DNA of 64,000 nucleotides from Phycisphaeraceae bacterium (lineage in GTDB: Bacteria; Planctomycetota; Phycisphaerae; Phycisphaerales; Phycisphaeraceae): positions 1-64,000 of the forward strand of contig JADLFV010000128.1 of assembly GCA_020849625.1 (NCBI GenBank). Reading direction: 5' to 3'. Both the position numbers and the translations under genes were made by a program. Positions 45,372 to 52,492 of this stretch are shown piece by piece (position 1 is the first letter of the stretch; each line of letters starts with the position of its first letter). A model generated the notes under the pieces. It was not told the origin of the DNA. It saw nothing but the letters and a program-made list of their open reading frames with translations, and ran no database searches.

Positions 45372-46121
45372 ATGGCCGGCCACAGCCACTGGGCCAACAT
45401 CAAGTACAAGAAAGCCGCCCGCGACGCCAAACGGGGCAAGGCCTGGAGCAAGTGCGCCCGTGCCATCATCGTGGCTGCCAGGACCGGCGGCGGCGATCCG
45501 GCCCAGAACATCACCTTGCGCTACGCCATCGACGACGCCAAGGCTGTCAACATGCCCCGCGACACTATCGAGAACGCCATCAAAAAAGGCACCGGCGATC
45601 TCGAAGGCGTGGTTTACGAATCGACCCTCTACGAAGGCTATGGCCCGGCGGGCGTGGCGGTGATGATGGAAATCCTGACCGACAATCGCAACCGCACCGC
45701 CGGCGAAATCCGCAAAATATTTGAACGCTGCGGGGGCAACCTAGGGTCCACCGGCTGCGTGGCGTACCTGTTTTCCAGCAAAGGACAGGTGTTCGTGGCC
45801 AAGAGCGGCGCCGAAGAAGAGAAAGTCATGGAGACCGCGCTCGAAGCCGGCGCTGAAGACGTGACCGATGAGGGCGAAACCTGGCAGGTGCTCAGCGAGC
45901 CGACCGACTTCATCGCCGTGCGCGACGCCCTAAAGGCGGCCGGCTTCACCATGGAGTCGTCCGGCATCAACATGATCCCCGCAACCACCGTGCAACTCGA
46001 CAGCCATGACGCCCAGAAAGTTCTCAAGCTTGTCGAAGCGCTCGAGGATCATGACGACGTGCAGAAGGTGCACGCCAACTTCGATATTCCCGACGATGTG
46101 CTGGCTTCACTCGAATCGTAG
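45372..46121 (+). CDS. YebC/PmpR-family regulator
   Basis: A 249-residue protein: MAGHSHWANIKYKKAARDAKRGKAWSKCARAIIVAARTGGGDPAQN and NMPRDTIENAIKKGTGD, then YEGYGPAGVAVMMEILTDNRNRTAGEIRKIFERCGGNLG, are diagnostic. Family members act as transcription regulators or as translation factors easing ribosome stalling at proline-rich stretches. The start is at 45372; upstream in-frame codons are not conserved. No ruvC/ruvA neighbour, unlike many bacteria. Confidence 0.93.
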   Translation: MAGHSHWANIKYKKAARDAKRGKAWSKCARAIIVAARTGGGDPAQNITLRYAIDDAKAVNMPRDTIENAIKKGTGDLEGVVYESTLYEGYGPAGVAVMMEILTDNRNRTAGEIRKIFERCGGNLGSTGCVAYLFSSKGQVFVAKSGAEEEKVMETALEAGAEDVTDEGETWQVLSEPTDFIAVRDALKAAGFTMESSGINMIPATTVQLDSHDAQKVLKLVEALEDHDDVQKVHANFDIPDDVLASLES

Positions 46122-46200
46122 AGCATTTGTCCGGGCACACAATGTCCGGCTCTGTCCGAGCCGGGGTCTATGACCCCGGTGCATCAACAAGGGGGTTCAC

Positions 46201-47562
46201 ATGCCGCGCTGCCTGTCTCGATGCACGGTCCTGCTGCTGTCGCTGTTCGCTGCTCCCACTCTGGCCGCCCCGCCGCAGGTCGTTTCCACCACGCCGGCCA
46301 ACGGCGATCTGGCGGTGGACCCCAGCGTCGATCAACTTGTCATCGTGTTTGATCAGGACATGAGCCCTGGCGGCCGCTCTATGACTGGCGGCGGCGACAC
46401 ATTTCCCAAACTCATCGGCCAACCGGTGTGGCGCGATCCGCGCACCTTCGTCTGGCGCGTGAAACTCGAGCCGGACCACGAGTACCGCTTCGGCGTCAAC
46501 TCTCCGTCATATCGCAATTTCAAGAGTGCCGCCGGCGAAAGCTCCGTCCCCTACTTCGTCCACTTCCGCACCGCCCCCGATGGCGAGGCCGCTTCAGCGG
46601 CCGGATCCCCCGAGGAAAAGCTCACGCCCGAAGCCAACGATGCCGCCATCGCCAAGCTGCGCGAAGCGATCACCCAGCGCTACTCCTACCGCGATCGCCT
46701 CGGCATCGACTGGAACGCTCTGATCGATGAATACGCTCCCAAGATGCGCGCCGCCACCACGCAGCGCCAGTTCGCCGCCAGCGTGCTGGCCATTCTCGGG
46801 CAGGCCAAAGACAAGCACATCAGTGTCCGCATCGGCGGCGAAACCGTTCCCGCTTTCGTCAATCCCGTGCGCGTCAACGCCAACGCCCAGGTGCTGCCGA
46901 AGATCGTGCCCGGCTGGACGCAACTGGCCGACGGCTTCTACGTGGGTCGCTACGACGATCACATCGGCTACCTGCGCATTGACGCCTGGTCGCGCGACAC
47001 GCCCGTCGGCGCATACATCACCGCCCTGCAGATGCTGGTGCAGAAAGACTGGGCCAAGGCCATGGTCATCGACGTGCGCTTCAACGGCGGTGGCGACGAG
47101 ACGATGGCTGCCTTCATCGCCAGCCAGTTCGTCGATCACTCCGTGGTCTACGCCCAGCACGTTTATGCCGACCCCGATGCCCCCGGCGGCTTCACGCCCG
47201 TCCGCCAGCGCACACTCGATCCGATCCGCTTCGGTGACAGCAAACGCTTTGCCGGCAAAGTGGCCGTGCTCGTCGGCCCCGCGGTGATGAGCAGTTGTGA
47301 AGCGTTCGTGCTGATGATGAAGCAGGATCCCGATTGCAAGACCTTCGGCGATACCACCCAGGGCAGCAGCGGCAATCCCCGCCCGCACGAACTGGGCAAC
47401 GGCCTCGCGGTGATTCTGCCCTCGTGGAAATCCATGGACCCGCAGGGCCGCGAGTTTGAAGGCATAGGATTGGAGCCGGACGTGAAGGTGTCCGCAACCG
47501 AACGTGACTTCGCCGACGCCGACCCGGTGCTGGATGCGGCAATGCAATACCTGCGACAGTAA
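46201..47562 (+). CDS. Exported S41-family peptidase with Ig-like domain
   Basis: A 453-residue secreted protein. Signal peptide MPRCLSRCTVLLLSLFAAPTLAA. Residues 24-120 are a Big_5/Ig-like domain (VVSTTPANGDLAVDPSVDQLVIVFDQDM). After a linker comes an S41 tail-protease fold: IGYLRIDAWSRD, VIDVRFNGGGDETMAAFIASQF, VAVLVGPAVMSSCEAFVLMMKQDPDCKTFGDTTQGSSGNP, with the nucleophile Ser in MSSCEAF. No PDZ domain is evident. It would degrade or process extracytoplasmic proteins. A good ribosome site (AAGGGGG) precedes ATG 46201. Confidence 0.85.
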   Translation: MPRCLSRCTVLLLSLFAAPTLAAPPQVVSTTPANGDLAVDPSVDQLVIVFDQDMSPGGRSMTGGGDTFPKLIGQPVWRDPRTFVWRVKLEPDHEYRFGVNSPSYRNFKSAAGESSVPYFVHFRTAPDGEAASAAGSPEEKLTPEANDAAIAKLREAITQRYSYRDRLGIDWNALIDEYAPKMRAATTQRQFAASVLAILGQAKDKHISVRIGGETVPAFVNPVRVNANAQVLPKIVPGWTQLADGFYVGRYDDHIGYLRIDAWSRDTPVGAYITALQMLVQKDWAKAMVIDVRFNGGGDETMAAFIASQFVDHSVVYAQHVYADPDAPGGFTPVRQRTLDPIRFGDSKRFAGKVAVLVGPAVMSSCEAFVLMMKQDPDCKTFGDTTQGSSGNPRPHELGNGLAVILPSWKSMDPQGREFEGIGLEPDVKVSATERDFADADPVLDAAMQYLRQ

Positions 47563-47571
47563 AAGGGATTG

Positions 47572-47670
47572 GTTGATCTGGTGATTTGGCGATTGGGTGA
47601 TTGATTGTCATACTCAGCGCGATGAGTACCCAAATCACCAAATCACTATATCACTAAATCACCAAATGAC
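47572..47670. repeat. 8-nt word hairpin ending inside the acylphosphatase start
   Basis: Left arm has GTGATTTG, GCGATTGG, GTGATTGA (from 47581); right arm has CAAATCAC, CAAATCAC, TATATCAC, TAAATCAC, CAAATGAC (47631-47670). The last unit contains the acyP start codon. Unit length is 8 here, in contrast to 7 elsewhere. Confidence 0.9.
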
Positions 47671-47941
47671 TACGATCCGCATCAACGTGCAATTCGTCGG
47701 CCGCGTGCAGGGCGTCGGCTTCCGCTACACCACCGTCAACGTGGCCCGCGGCTTCAAGGTCACCGGCTACGTGCGGAACATGCTCGACGGCTCCGTGCAA
47801 TGCGTGGCTGAAGGCGAGCGCGACGAAGTTCGCCGATTCATCGATGCGGTCAATGAGCGCATGAGCAGCTACATCCGCAATGCCGACGAGAATGCCGCCG
47901 CCGCCACGGGCGAGTTCGACAGCTTCGACGTGCGCTACTGA
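47666..47941 (+). CDS. acyP: Acylphosphatase
   Basis: A 91-residue enzyme hydrolysing acyl phosphates. INVQFVGRVQGVGFRYTTVNVARGFKVTGYVRNMLDGSVQCVAEG contains the phosphate-binding loop GRVQGVGFR with catalytic Arg and the downstream Asn of GYVRNMLDGSV. The start codon at 47666 is formed by the last unit of an octamer repeat, so no conventional ribosome site is available and translation initiation here is unusual. Confidence 0.92.
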   Translation: MTTIRINVQFVGRVQGVGFRYTTVNVARGFKVTGYVRNMLDGSVQCVAEGERDEVRRFIDAVNERMSSYIRNADENAAAATGEFDSFDVRY

Positions 47942-48171
47942 CAGCGGCGCAATTGCCGTGTGCCGCCGCGATTGAGCCGTCCAACGACCCCCGCAAGTGC
48001 GCCACCCACCCCCGGCAACAACCCCATCCCACCCCGCCCGTTTCCCCTGAATTTCCGGGATTTTGCCTGGTTTTAACAAATCTGTTTTCGCCGAAAACAG
48101 ACTAATGGTCAGAGCCTAAAATCAAGCTTGATTCGACTTGCTTGCCTGTGAATGGTTCCTTGTCCTGCCGC
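47942..48171. other. Convergent gap between acyP and proB
   Basis: Contains copy 2 of the TCTGTTTT/AAAACAGA palindrome (48081-48101) and the perfect palindrome AATCAAGCTTGATT (48120-48133). No coding potential recognised. Confidence 0.5.
48081..48101. repeat. TCTGTTTT/AAAACAGA palindrome, copy 2
   Basis: Identical over 21 bases (and AA/CT flanks) to 25059-25079. Here it lies in the gap between the converging acyP and proB genes, which favours a terminator or dispersed element over a promoter operator. Confidence 0.75.
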
Positions 48172-49302
48172 CTACTCGCTCAGCACCACCAGGTTGTCGC
48201 GGTGGATCACTTCAGCGAAGCCGGCCCGACCGAGGATTTTCTCAAACTGGTTCGAGCGCTGGCCCATGATCAGGCGTAGCTCATCGGCGGCGTAGTTGCT
48301 CAGGCCGCGGGCCACTTCCTTGCCGGCCGCGTCGCGCACCAGCAGCACGTCGCCGCGCTCGAAGCGCCCGGTACTGGCGGTGATGCCCGAAGCCAGCAGG
48401 CTCTTGCCGCGCTTGGTCAGTGCGGCAGCCGCGCCGTCATCGACGGTCACCGTACCCGCGGGTCGGGCCGTCAGCCCGATCCAGCGCTGGCGGCTGCTGA
48501 GTTTTTCTGATGCCGGGACAAACAGCGTGCCCAGTTGTTCGCCGGCCAGCAGGCGGTGCAGGATGTCCTTTTCCCTGCCATTGGCGATCACCGCCACTTC
48601 ACCGGCCTCGGCGACCAGGCGGGCGGCTTCCAGTTTGCTGAGCATCCCGCCGCTGCCCCAGTCGCTGCGGGCGCCCTGGCCGCGCTTGGCCAGGCTCAGC
48701 ACTTCGATCACGTCGTCGATGCGATCGATCACCTTGCCCTTCTCATCCAGCAGGCCCGGCACCGTCGTCAGCAGGACCAGCGCATCGGCCCTCAGGGCGT
48801 TGGCGGTCATCGCAGCCAGCAGATCGTTGTCGCCGAAGCGGATCTCATCGACAGCCACCGTGTCGTTTTCGTTGAGGATCGGAATGCAGTTCAGGTCCAG
48901 CAGTTGGCTGATGCAGTTGCGGATATTGAGAAATCGCGCCCGGTGGTCGAAGTCGCTGCGGGTCAGCAGCACCTGCCCCACGCGCAGCTTGTGCTCGCCG
49001 AGAGCATCGCTCCAGATATCCATCAGCAACCGCTGGCCCACGGCCGCCACCGCCTGGGCCTGCGCCACGTCACTCGGTCGCCGGCTCAGACCCAGCTCGT
49101 GACAGCCGGCCCCGATCGCCCCGCTGCTGACCACCGTCACCTGTTTGCCGTCGGCGTGCAGCTTGGCCACCTGCCCCGCCAACGCCCGCAGCGTCACCAG
49201 GTCCAGGCCCGGCCCTTTGCTGGGGCGCAGCAGTTGCGTGCCCAGCTTCACCACCAGACGTTGCGCGCCGGTCAGCCGCGATTGACGAATGTTTTGCGAC
49301 AT
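48172..49302 (-). CDS. proB: Glutamate 5-kinase with PUA domain
   Basis: A 376-residue enzyme making gamma-glutamyl phosphate, the first step of proline synthesis. RLVVKLGTQLLRPSKGPGLDL, VSSGAIGAGCHELGL, PILNENDTVAVDEIRFGDNDLLAAMTANALRADALVLLTTVPGLLD and GSGGMLSKLEAARLVAEAGEVAVIANGRE are canonical amino-acid-kinase motifs. The C-terminal PUA domain (about 275-350, GTVTVDDGAAAALTKRGKSLLASGI, FERGDVLLVRDAAGKEVARGLSNYAADEL) is present as in long bacterial forms. No proA adjacent; a large hairpin at 49363-49461 separates it from kdtA upstream. Confidence 0.94.
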   Translation of the reverse strand: MSQNIRQSRLTGAQRLVVKLGTQLLRPSKGPGLDLVTLRALAGQVAKLHADGKQVTVVSSGAIGAGCHELGLSRRPSDVAQAQAVAAVGQRLLMDIWSDALGEHKLRVGQVLLTRSDFDHRARFLNIRNCISQLLDLNCIPILNENDTVAVDEIRFGDNDLLAAMTANALRADALVLLTTVPGLLDEKGKVIDRIDDVIEVLSLAKRGQGARSDWGSGGMLSKLEAARLVAEAGEVAVIANGREKDILHRLLAGEQLGTLFVPASEKLSSRQRWIGLTARPAGTVTVDDGAAAALTKRGKSLLASGITASTGRFERGDVLLVRDAAGKEVARGLSNYAADELRLIMGQRSNQFEKILGRAGFAEVIHRDNLVVLSE

Positions 49303-49362
49303 GGCGGGATTTTACACGACGGCGAAAAAATAATTTGGTCACGGATCAACAGACAAAAAAGC

Positions 49363-49461
49363 TGAGCCCTGAGGAGGAGTCCGCGACGACGAAGGGCCGG
49401 ATCGAATGCACAAGCACTGCCCCATCCGGCCCTGCGTCGCCGACTCCTCAGGGCTCGGCTT
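49363..49461. repeat. Long hairpin between kdtA and proB
   Basis: GAGCCCTGAGGAG (from 49364) pairs with CTCCTCAGGGCTC (49446-49458), GCGACG with CGTCGC, and GGGCCGGAT (49394-49402) with ATCCGGCCC. Only small bulges interrupt the stem; the loop is about 22 bases (CGAATGCACAAGCACTGCCCC region). It overlaps the 3' end of kdtA. Possible terminator, structured RNA or MITE-like element. Confidence 0.85.
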
Positions 49462-50797
49462 CGAATTCCATGCAAGCCCTCATCCCCTGTCTGTCGCGGC
49501 CCCCAAGTGGTGGAAGGTATTTCAACAGCAGGTCGGCGTAGCGCTGCGTGGCGCCGCGGCGGCGGGCGATCACTGCCTGGCCATTGGCAGTCAGTTGCGC
49601 AGCACGCTCACGGTTTTCCAGCAGTCGCAGCGCGGCGGACATCGGATCATCGCTGACCACGATGCCGTCATCGGCCAGAAACGCCTCGACGACCTCAGCG
49701 AAGTTGTAGTAGTCGGTCCCCTGCACCGTCGGCTTGCCCAGGGCGATCGGCTCGATGGGATCGGAACCGCCAAGCCGTTCTTTGGGACAGAACGTGCGCC
49801 CCACGATCACCACGTCGGCCAGGGCGTAAGCCTTGCGCAGTTCGCCCATGGTGTCCAGGAGATAGATGTCGGATGTCGGATGTCGGATGGCGGATGGTTG
49901 TGTGCGACGGATGATGCCGGGACACAGAGCGGCCACTTCATCGAAACGCTCGGGCTTGCGCGGCACGATCATCAGTTGCACCCCCGGAAGCTTGGCCTCG
50001 AGCAGAATCTTTTCTTCACCCGGGCCCGTTGACCCGGCCACGATCAGCGGTTTGTCGCGGTCGATGCCCATGTCGGCCGCCAGTTCATCCGCACCCTCGA
50101 TGGTGACACTTCCGGGGGCGGGGGCGGTGTCCCATTTCATGGTGTCGAGAACGGTGACGGATTGATCGGGCACGCCCAGGCTGGCGAAGCGCTGGGCATA
50201 GTCCTGGGTCTGCACGCCGGCTGCGGTGACCTGGTGGAAAGCGCGATAGATCATGGGGCCGAGGCGCTGATAGCGGCGAAAGCTGCGGGCGGTCAATCGG
50301 CCGTTGATCACCACCACGGGAATGTTGCGCTGACGGCAGGCCTGCACGAAGTTGGGCCAGACCTCCAGCTCCATCAGGGCCACGGCATCGGGCCGCACGC
50401 GATCGAGCAGGCGGCGGACGGAACCGGTGAAGTCGAAGGGATAGCGAACGATGGAGATTTTGTCGCCGTAACGCTGCACAGCCCGGGCGTGGCCGGTGTT
50501 GGTGGTGGCGCTGAGGATGATCTGCAGATTGGGGCGGCGTTGCTGAAGCTCGGTGATCAGGGCGGCGGTGGCGTTGACCTCACCGACGCTGACGGCATGG
50601 ATCATCAGGCGGCCCCCGGAAGTGTCCCCGGAAGCGCCCCCGGAAGTTGTATTGGATGTCGCCGCCAGCGCTTGGCCAAACCCGAAGCGACCGGGCCAGT
50701 CGGTGCGCCACTTGCCGGTGCGCAGCAGGTTGAAGGCCCAGACGGGCGAGCTGAGCAGTCCGCCGGTGGCGTAGAGGATGTCGAGGCCTCGCCCCAT
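49448..50797 (-). CDS. kdtA: Kdo transferase with several in-frame repeat inserts
   Basis: A 449-residue GT30/GT-B protein that adds Kdo to lipid A. RTGKWRTDWPGRFG, MIHAVSVGEVNATAALI, ILSATTNTGHARAVQRYGDKISIVRYPFDFTGSVRRLL, DAVALMELEVWPNF and DTMGELRKAYALADVVIVGRTFCPKERLGGSDPIEPIALGKP are conserved. Non-conserved inserts: TSNTTSGGASGDTSGG before LMIHAVSVGEV (three TTCCGGGG words), APAPGSV, and QPSAIRHPTSDIY (GATGTCG heptamers) before LLDTMGEL. Presence implies an LPS-type outer membrane. Divergent from metG. Confidence 0.9.
   Translation of the reverse strand: MGRGLDILYATGGLLSSPVWAFNLLRTGKWRTDWPGRFGFGQALAATSNTTSGGASGDTSGGRLMIHAVSVGEVNATAALITELQQRRPNLQIILSATTNTGHARAVQRYGDKISIVRYPFDFTGSVRRLLDRVRPDAVALMELEVWPNFVQACRQRNIPVVVINGRLTARSFRRYQRLGPMIYRAFHQVTAAGVQTQDYAQRFASLGVPDQSVTVLDTMKWDTAPAPGSVTIEGADELAADMGIDRDKPLIVAGSTGPGEEKILLEAKLPGVQLMIVPRKPERFDEVAALCPGIIRRTQPSAIRHPTSDIYLLDTMGELRKAYALADVVIVGRTFCPKERLGGSDPIEPIALGKPTVQGTDYYNFAEVVEAFLADDGIVVSDDPMSAALRLLENRERAAQLTANGQAVIARRRGATQRYADLLLKYLPPLGGRDRQGMRACMEFEAEP
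49866..49900. repeat. GATGTCG heptamer array inside kdtA
   Basis: GATGTCG three times, then GATGGCG and GATGGTT: five units in 35 bases, translated on the minus strand as part of QPSAIRHPTSDIY. No complementary arm is present, unlike most arrays in this window. Confidence 0.9.
50107..50129. repeat. TTCCGGGGGC site in kdtA (APAPGSV insert)
   Basis: CACTTCCGGGGGCGGGGGCGGTG, read on the minus strand as TAPAPGSV, between TMKWD and TIEGADEL. Confidence 0.55.
50611..50650. repeat. Triple CCCCGGAAG word in kdtA
   Basis: GGCCCCCGGAAGTG, TCCCCGGAAGCG and CCCCCGGAAGTTGT in direct succession with about a 12-base period, encoding TSGG, ASGD and TSGG immediately before the conserved MIHAVSVGEV block. 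Confidence 0.88.
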
Positions 50798-50858
50798 GGA
50801 ATGCACATGCTACACCGCGACCGATGAAGTCACCACGCCGGGCGGTTATGATGCGGGC

Positions 50859-52454
50859 ATGAGCGAGCCGTTTTACGTCACCACGCCGATTTACTACGTC
50901 AACGACAAGCCGCACCTGGGCCACGTTTACACGACCATGATCGCGGACGTGGTGGCTCGCTATCACCGGCTGCGTGGTGACGACGTGTTTTTCCTGACCG
51001 GGGTGGACGAGCACGCCGCCAAGGTGGCTGACAAAGCCGCCGAGAACAACCTGAGTCCGCAGCAGTGGGCCGACCGCAACGCGGCCGCATTCCGCGAGGT
51101 GTTCGAAAAGCTGGAGATGACCAACGACGACTTCGTGCGCACCAGCGAAGACCGTCACAAGCAGAAGGTCACCGAGTACGTGGCCGCCCTGCTCAAGAGC
51201 GGCGACGTCTATCAGGGCGAATACGAAGGCTGGTACGACGCCGGGCAGGAAGAGTACGTCCCGGAAAACAAAGCCAAGGCCAGCGAATACAAGAGCGAGG
51301 TCAACGGCAAGCCCCTGGTGCGCAAGAGCGAGAAGAATTACTTCTTCAAACTGGAAAAATACCGCGATCAGGTAATCAGAGCGATTGAAGGCGGTGAGAT
51401 GGTTGTGAAACCAGATGCCCGCCGCAATGAGATTATTAACCGGCTGGCGGAAGCGAAGGATGTGCCCATCTCACGCAGCGGGTCCGGGGGTTGGGGCATT
51501 CCTATGCCCAACGACCCGAAGCAAACGATCTATGTGTGGATCGACGCCCTGTTCAACTACCTGTCCTACATCGATACGCCGGAAAGAAAGCCCTACTGGC
51601 AGAGCGGCGCGACGCATTTCATCGCCAAGGACATCCTGTGGTTCCACGCCTCGATATGGCCGGCGATGTTGATGGCCCTGCGCAAGTGTCCCGGCTATGA
51701 ATGGGTCAACCTGCCGCGGATGATCTACTCGCACAGCTACTGGGTCAGCGAAACAGGTCAGAAGATGAGCAAATCGCTGGGTAACTTTCTCGACCCGCAG
51801 GCGATTGATAACTACGTCAAGGAGTTCGGCCTCGACGCCCTGCGCTACTTCCTGGCCACCCGCGGCCCCCTGGGCACCACCGACAGCGCGTTCTCGCCCG
51901 ACCTGTTCGCCGAGGTTTACAACAGCGACCTAGCGAATACGTTCGGCAATTCCTGCAGTCGCGTGACGAACATGATCGGGAAGTATTTCGAGGGGAAGGT
52001 GCCGGAATCGCCGGGAGATAATTGGATGCCTGGAAAATCACAGAGATTCAGTGACGTGTTGCGCGCGTATGGAAATTTGTACAAGGAAGACAATGCGTCA
52101 TTAAATCTGTCAAGTTCTGCTCATCGAGGCCTTGAGATCGTGCGTCTCGTTGATTCAACCATTGATATAGAAGCGCCATTCAAACTAGCCAAAGAACCGG
52201 CAAATTTACCACGGGTTGGCAACATTCTTTGTAATTGCCTGGAATCGTTGCGTATTGCATCAATTTTGTTGTGGCCGTTCATTCCTGATGCCTGTGAACT
52301 GTTCTGGGAGCGCATCGGGTGTGATTACGCGGCGCAAATGAAAGCTTCTGATGGCAAAGGCAAACTCGATGAGTGGGTCAAATGGGGTCAGTTGAAGCCG
52401 GGGCAGCGGGTGGAGACGGGGACGGCGTTGTTTCCACGGTATCAGGTTAAGTAG
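50859..52454 (+). CDS. metG: Methionyl-tRNA synthetase
   Basis: A 531-residue class I synthetase. YVTTPIYYVNDKPHLGHVYTTMIADVVARYHRLRGDDVFFLTGVDEHAAKV carries HLGH (19-22); KMSKS at 302-306 in GQKMSKSLGNFLDP; WFHASIWPAMLMAL and VWIDALFNYLSY are typical. It is the short form, without the C-terminal tRNA-binding domain. The anticodon-binding part (about residues 367-493, nt 51960-52340) is clearly more AT-rich with different codon choice than the catalytic part, suggesting a recombined segment. GTG of the next frame overlaps the stop; the GH127 gene follows. Confidence 0.93.
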   Translation: MSEPFYVTTPIYYVNDKPHLGHVYTTMIADVVARYHRLRGDDVFFLTGVDEHAAKVADKAAENNLSPQQWADRNAAAFREVFEKLEMTNDDFVRTSEDRHKQKVTEYVAALLKSGDVYQGEYEGWYDAGQEEYVPENKAKASEYKSEVNGKPLVRKSEKNYFFKLEKYRDQVIRAIEGGEMVVKPDARRNEIINRLAEAKDVPISRSGSGGWGIPMPNDPKQTIYVWIDALFNYLSYIDTPERKPYWQSGATHFIAKDILWFHASIWPAMLMALRKCPGYEWVNLPRMIYSHSYWVSETGQKMSKSLGNFLDPQAIDNYVKEFGLDALRYFLATRGPLGTTDSAFSPDLFAEVYNSDLANTFGNSCSRVTNMIGKYFEGKVPESPGDNWMPGKSQRFSDVLRAYGNLYKEDNASLNLSSSAHRGLEIVRLVDSTIDIEAPFKLAKEPANLPRVGNILCNCLESLRIASILLWPFIPDACELFWERIGCDYAAQMKASDGKGKLDEWVKWGQLKPGQRVETGTALFPRYQVK

Positions 52455-52492
52455 TGAGCCGCGTCGTGACGACGCGGTGGGGCTGGGGCCGG

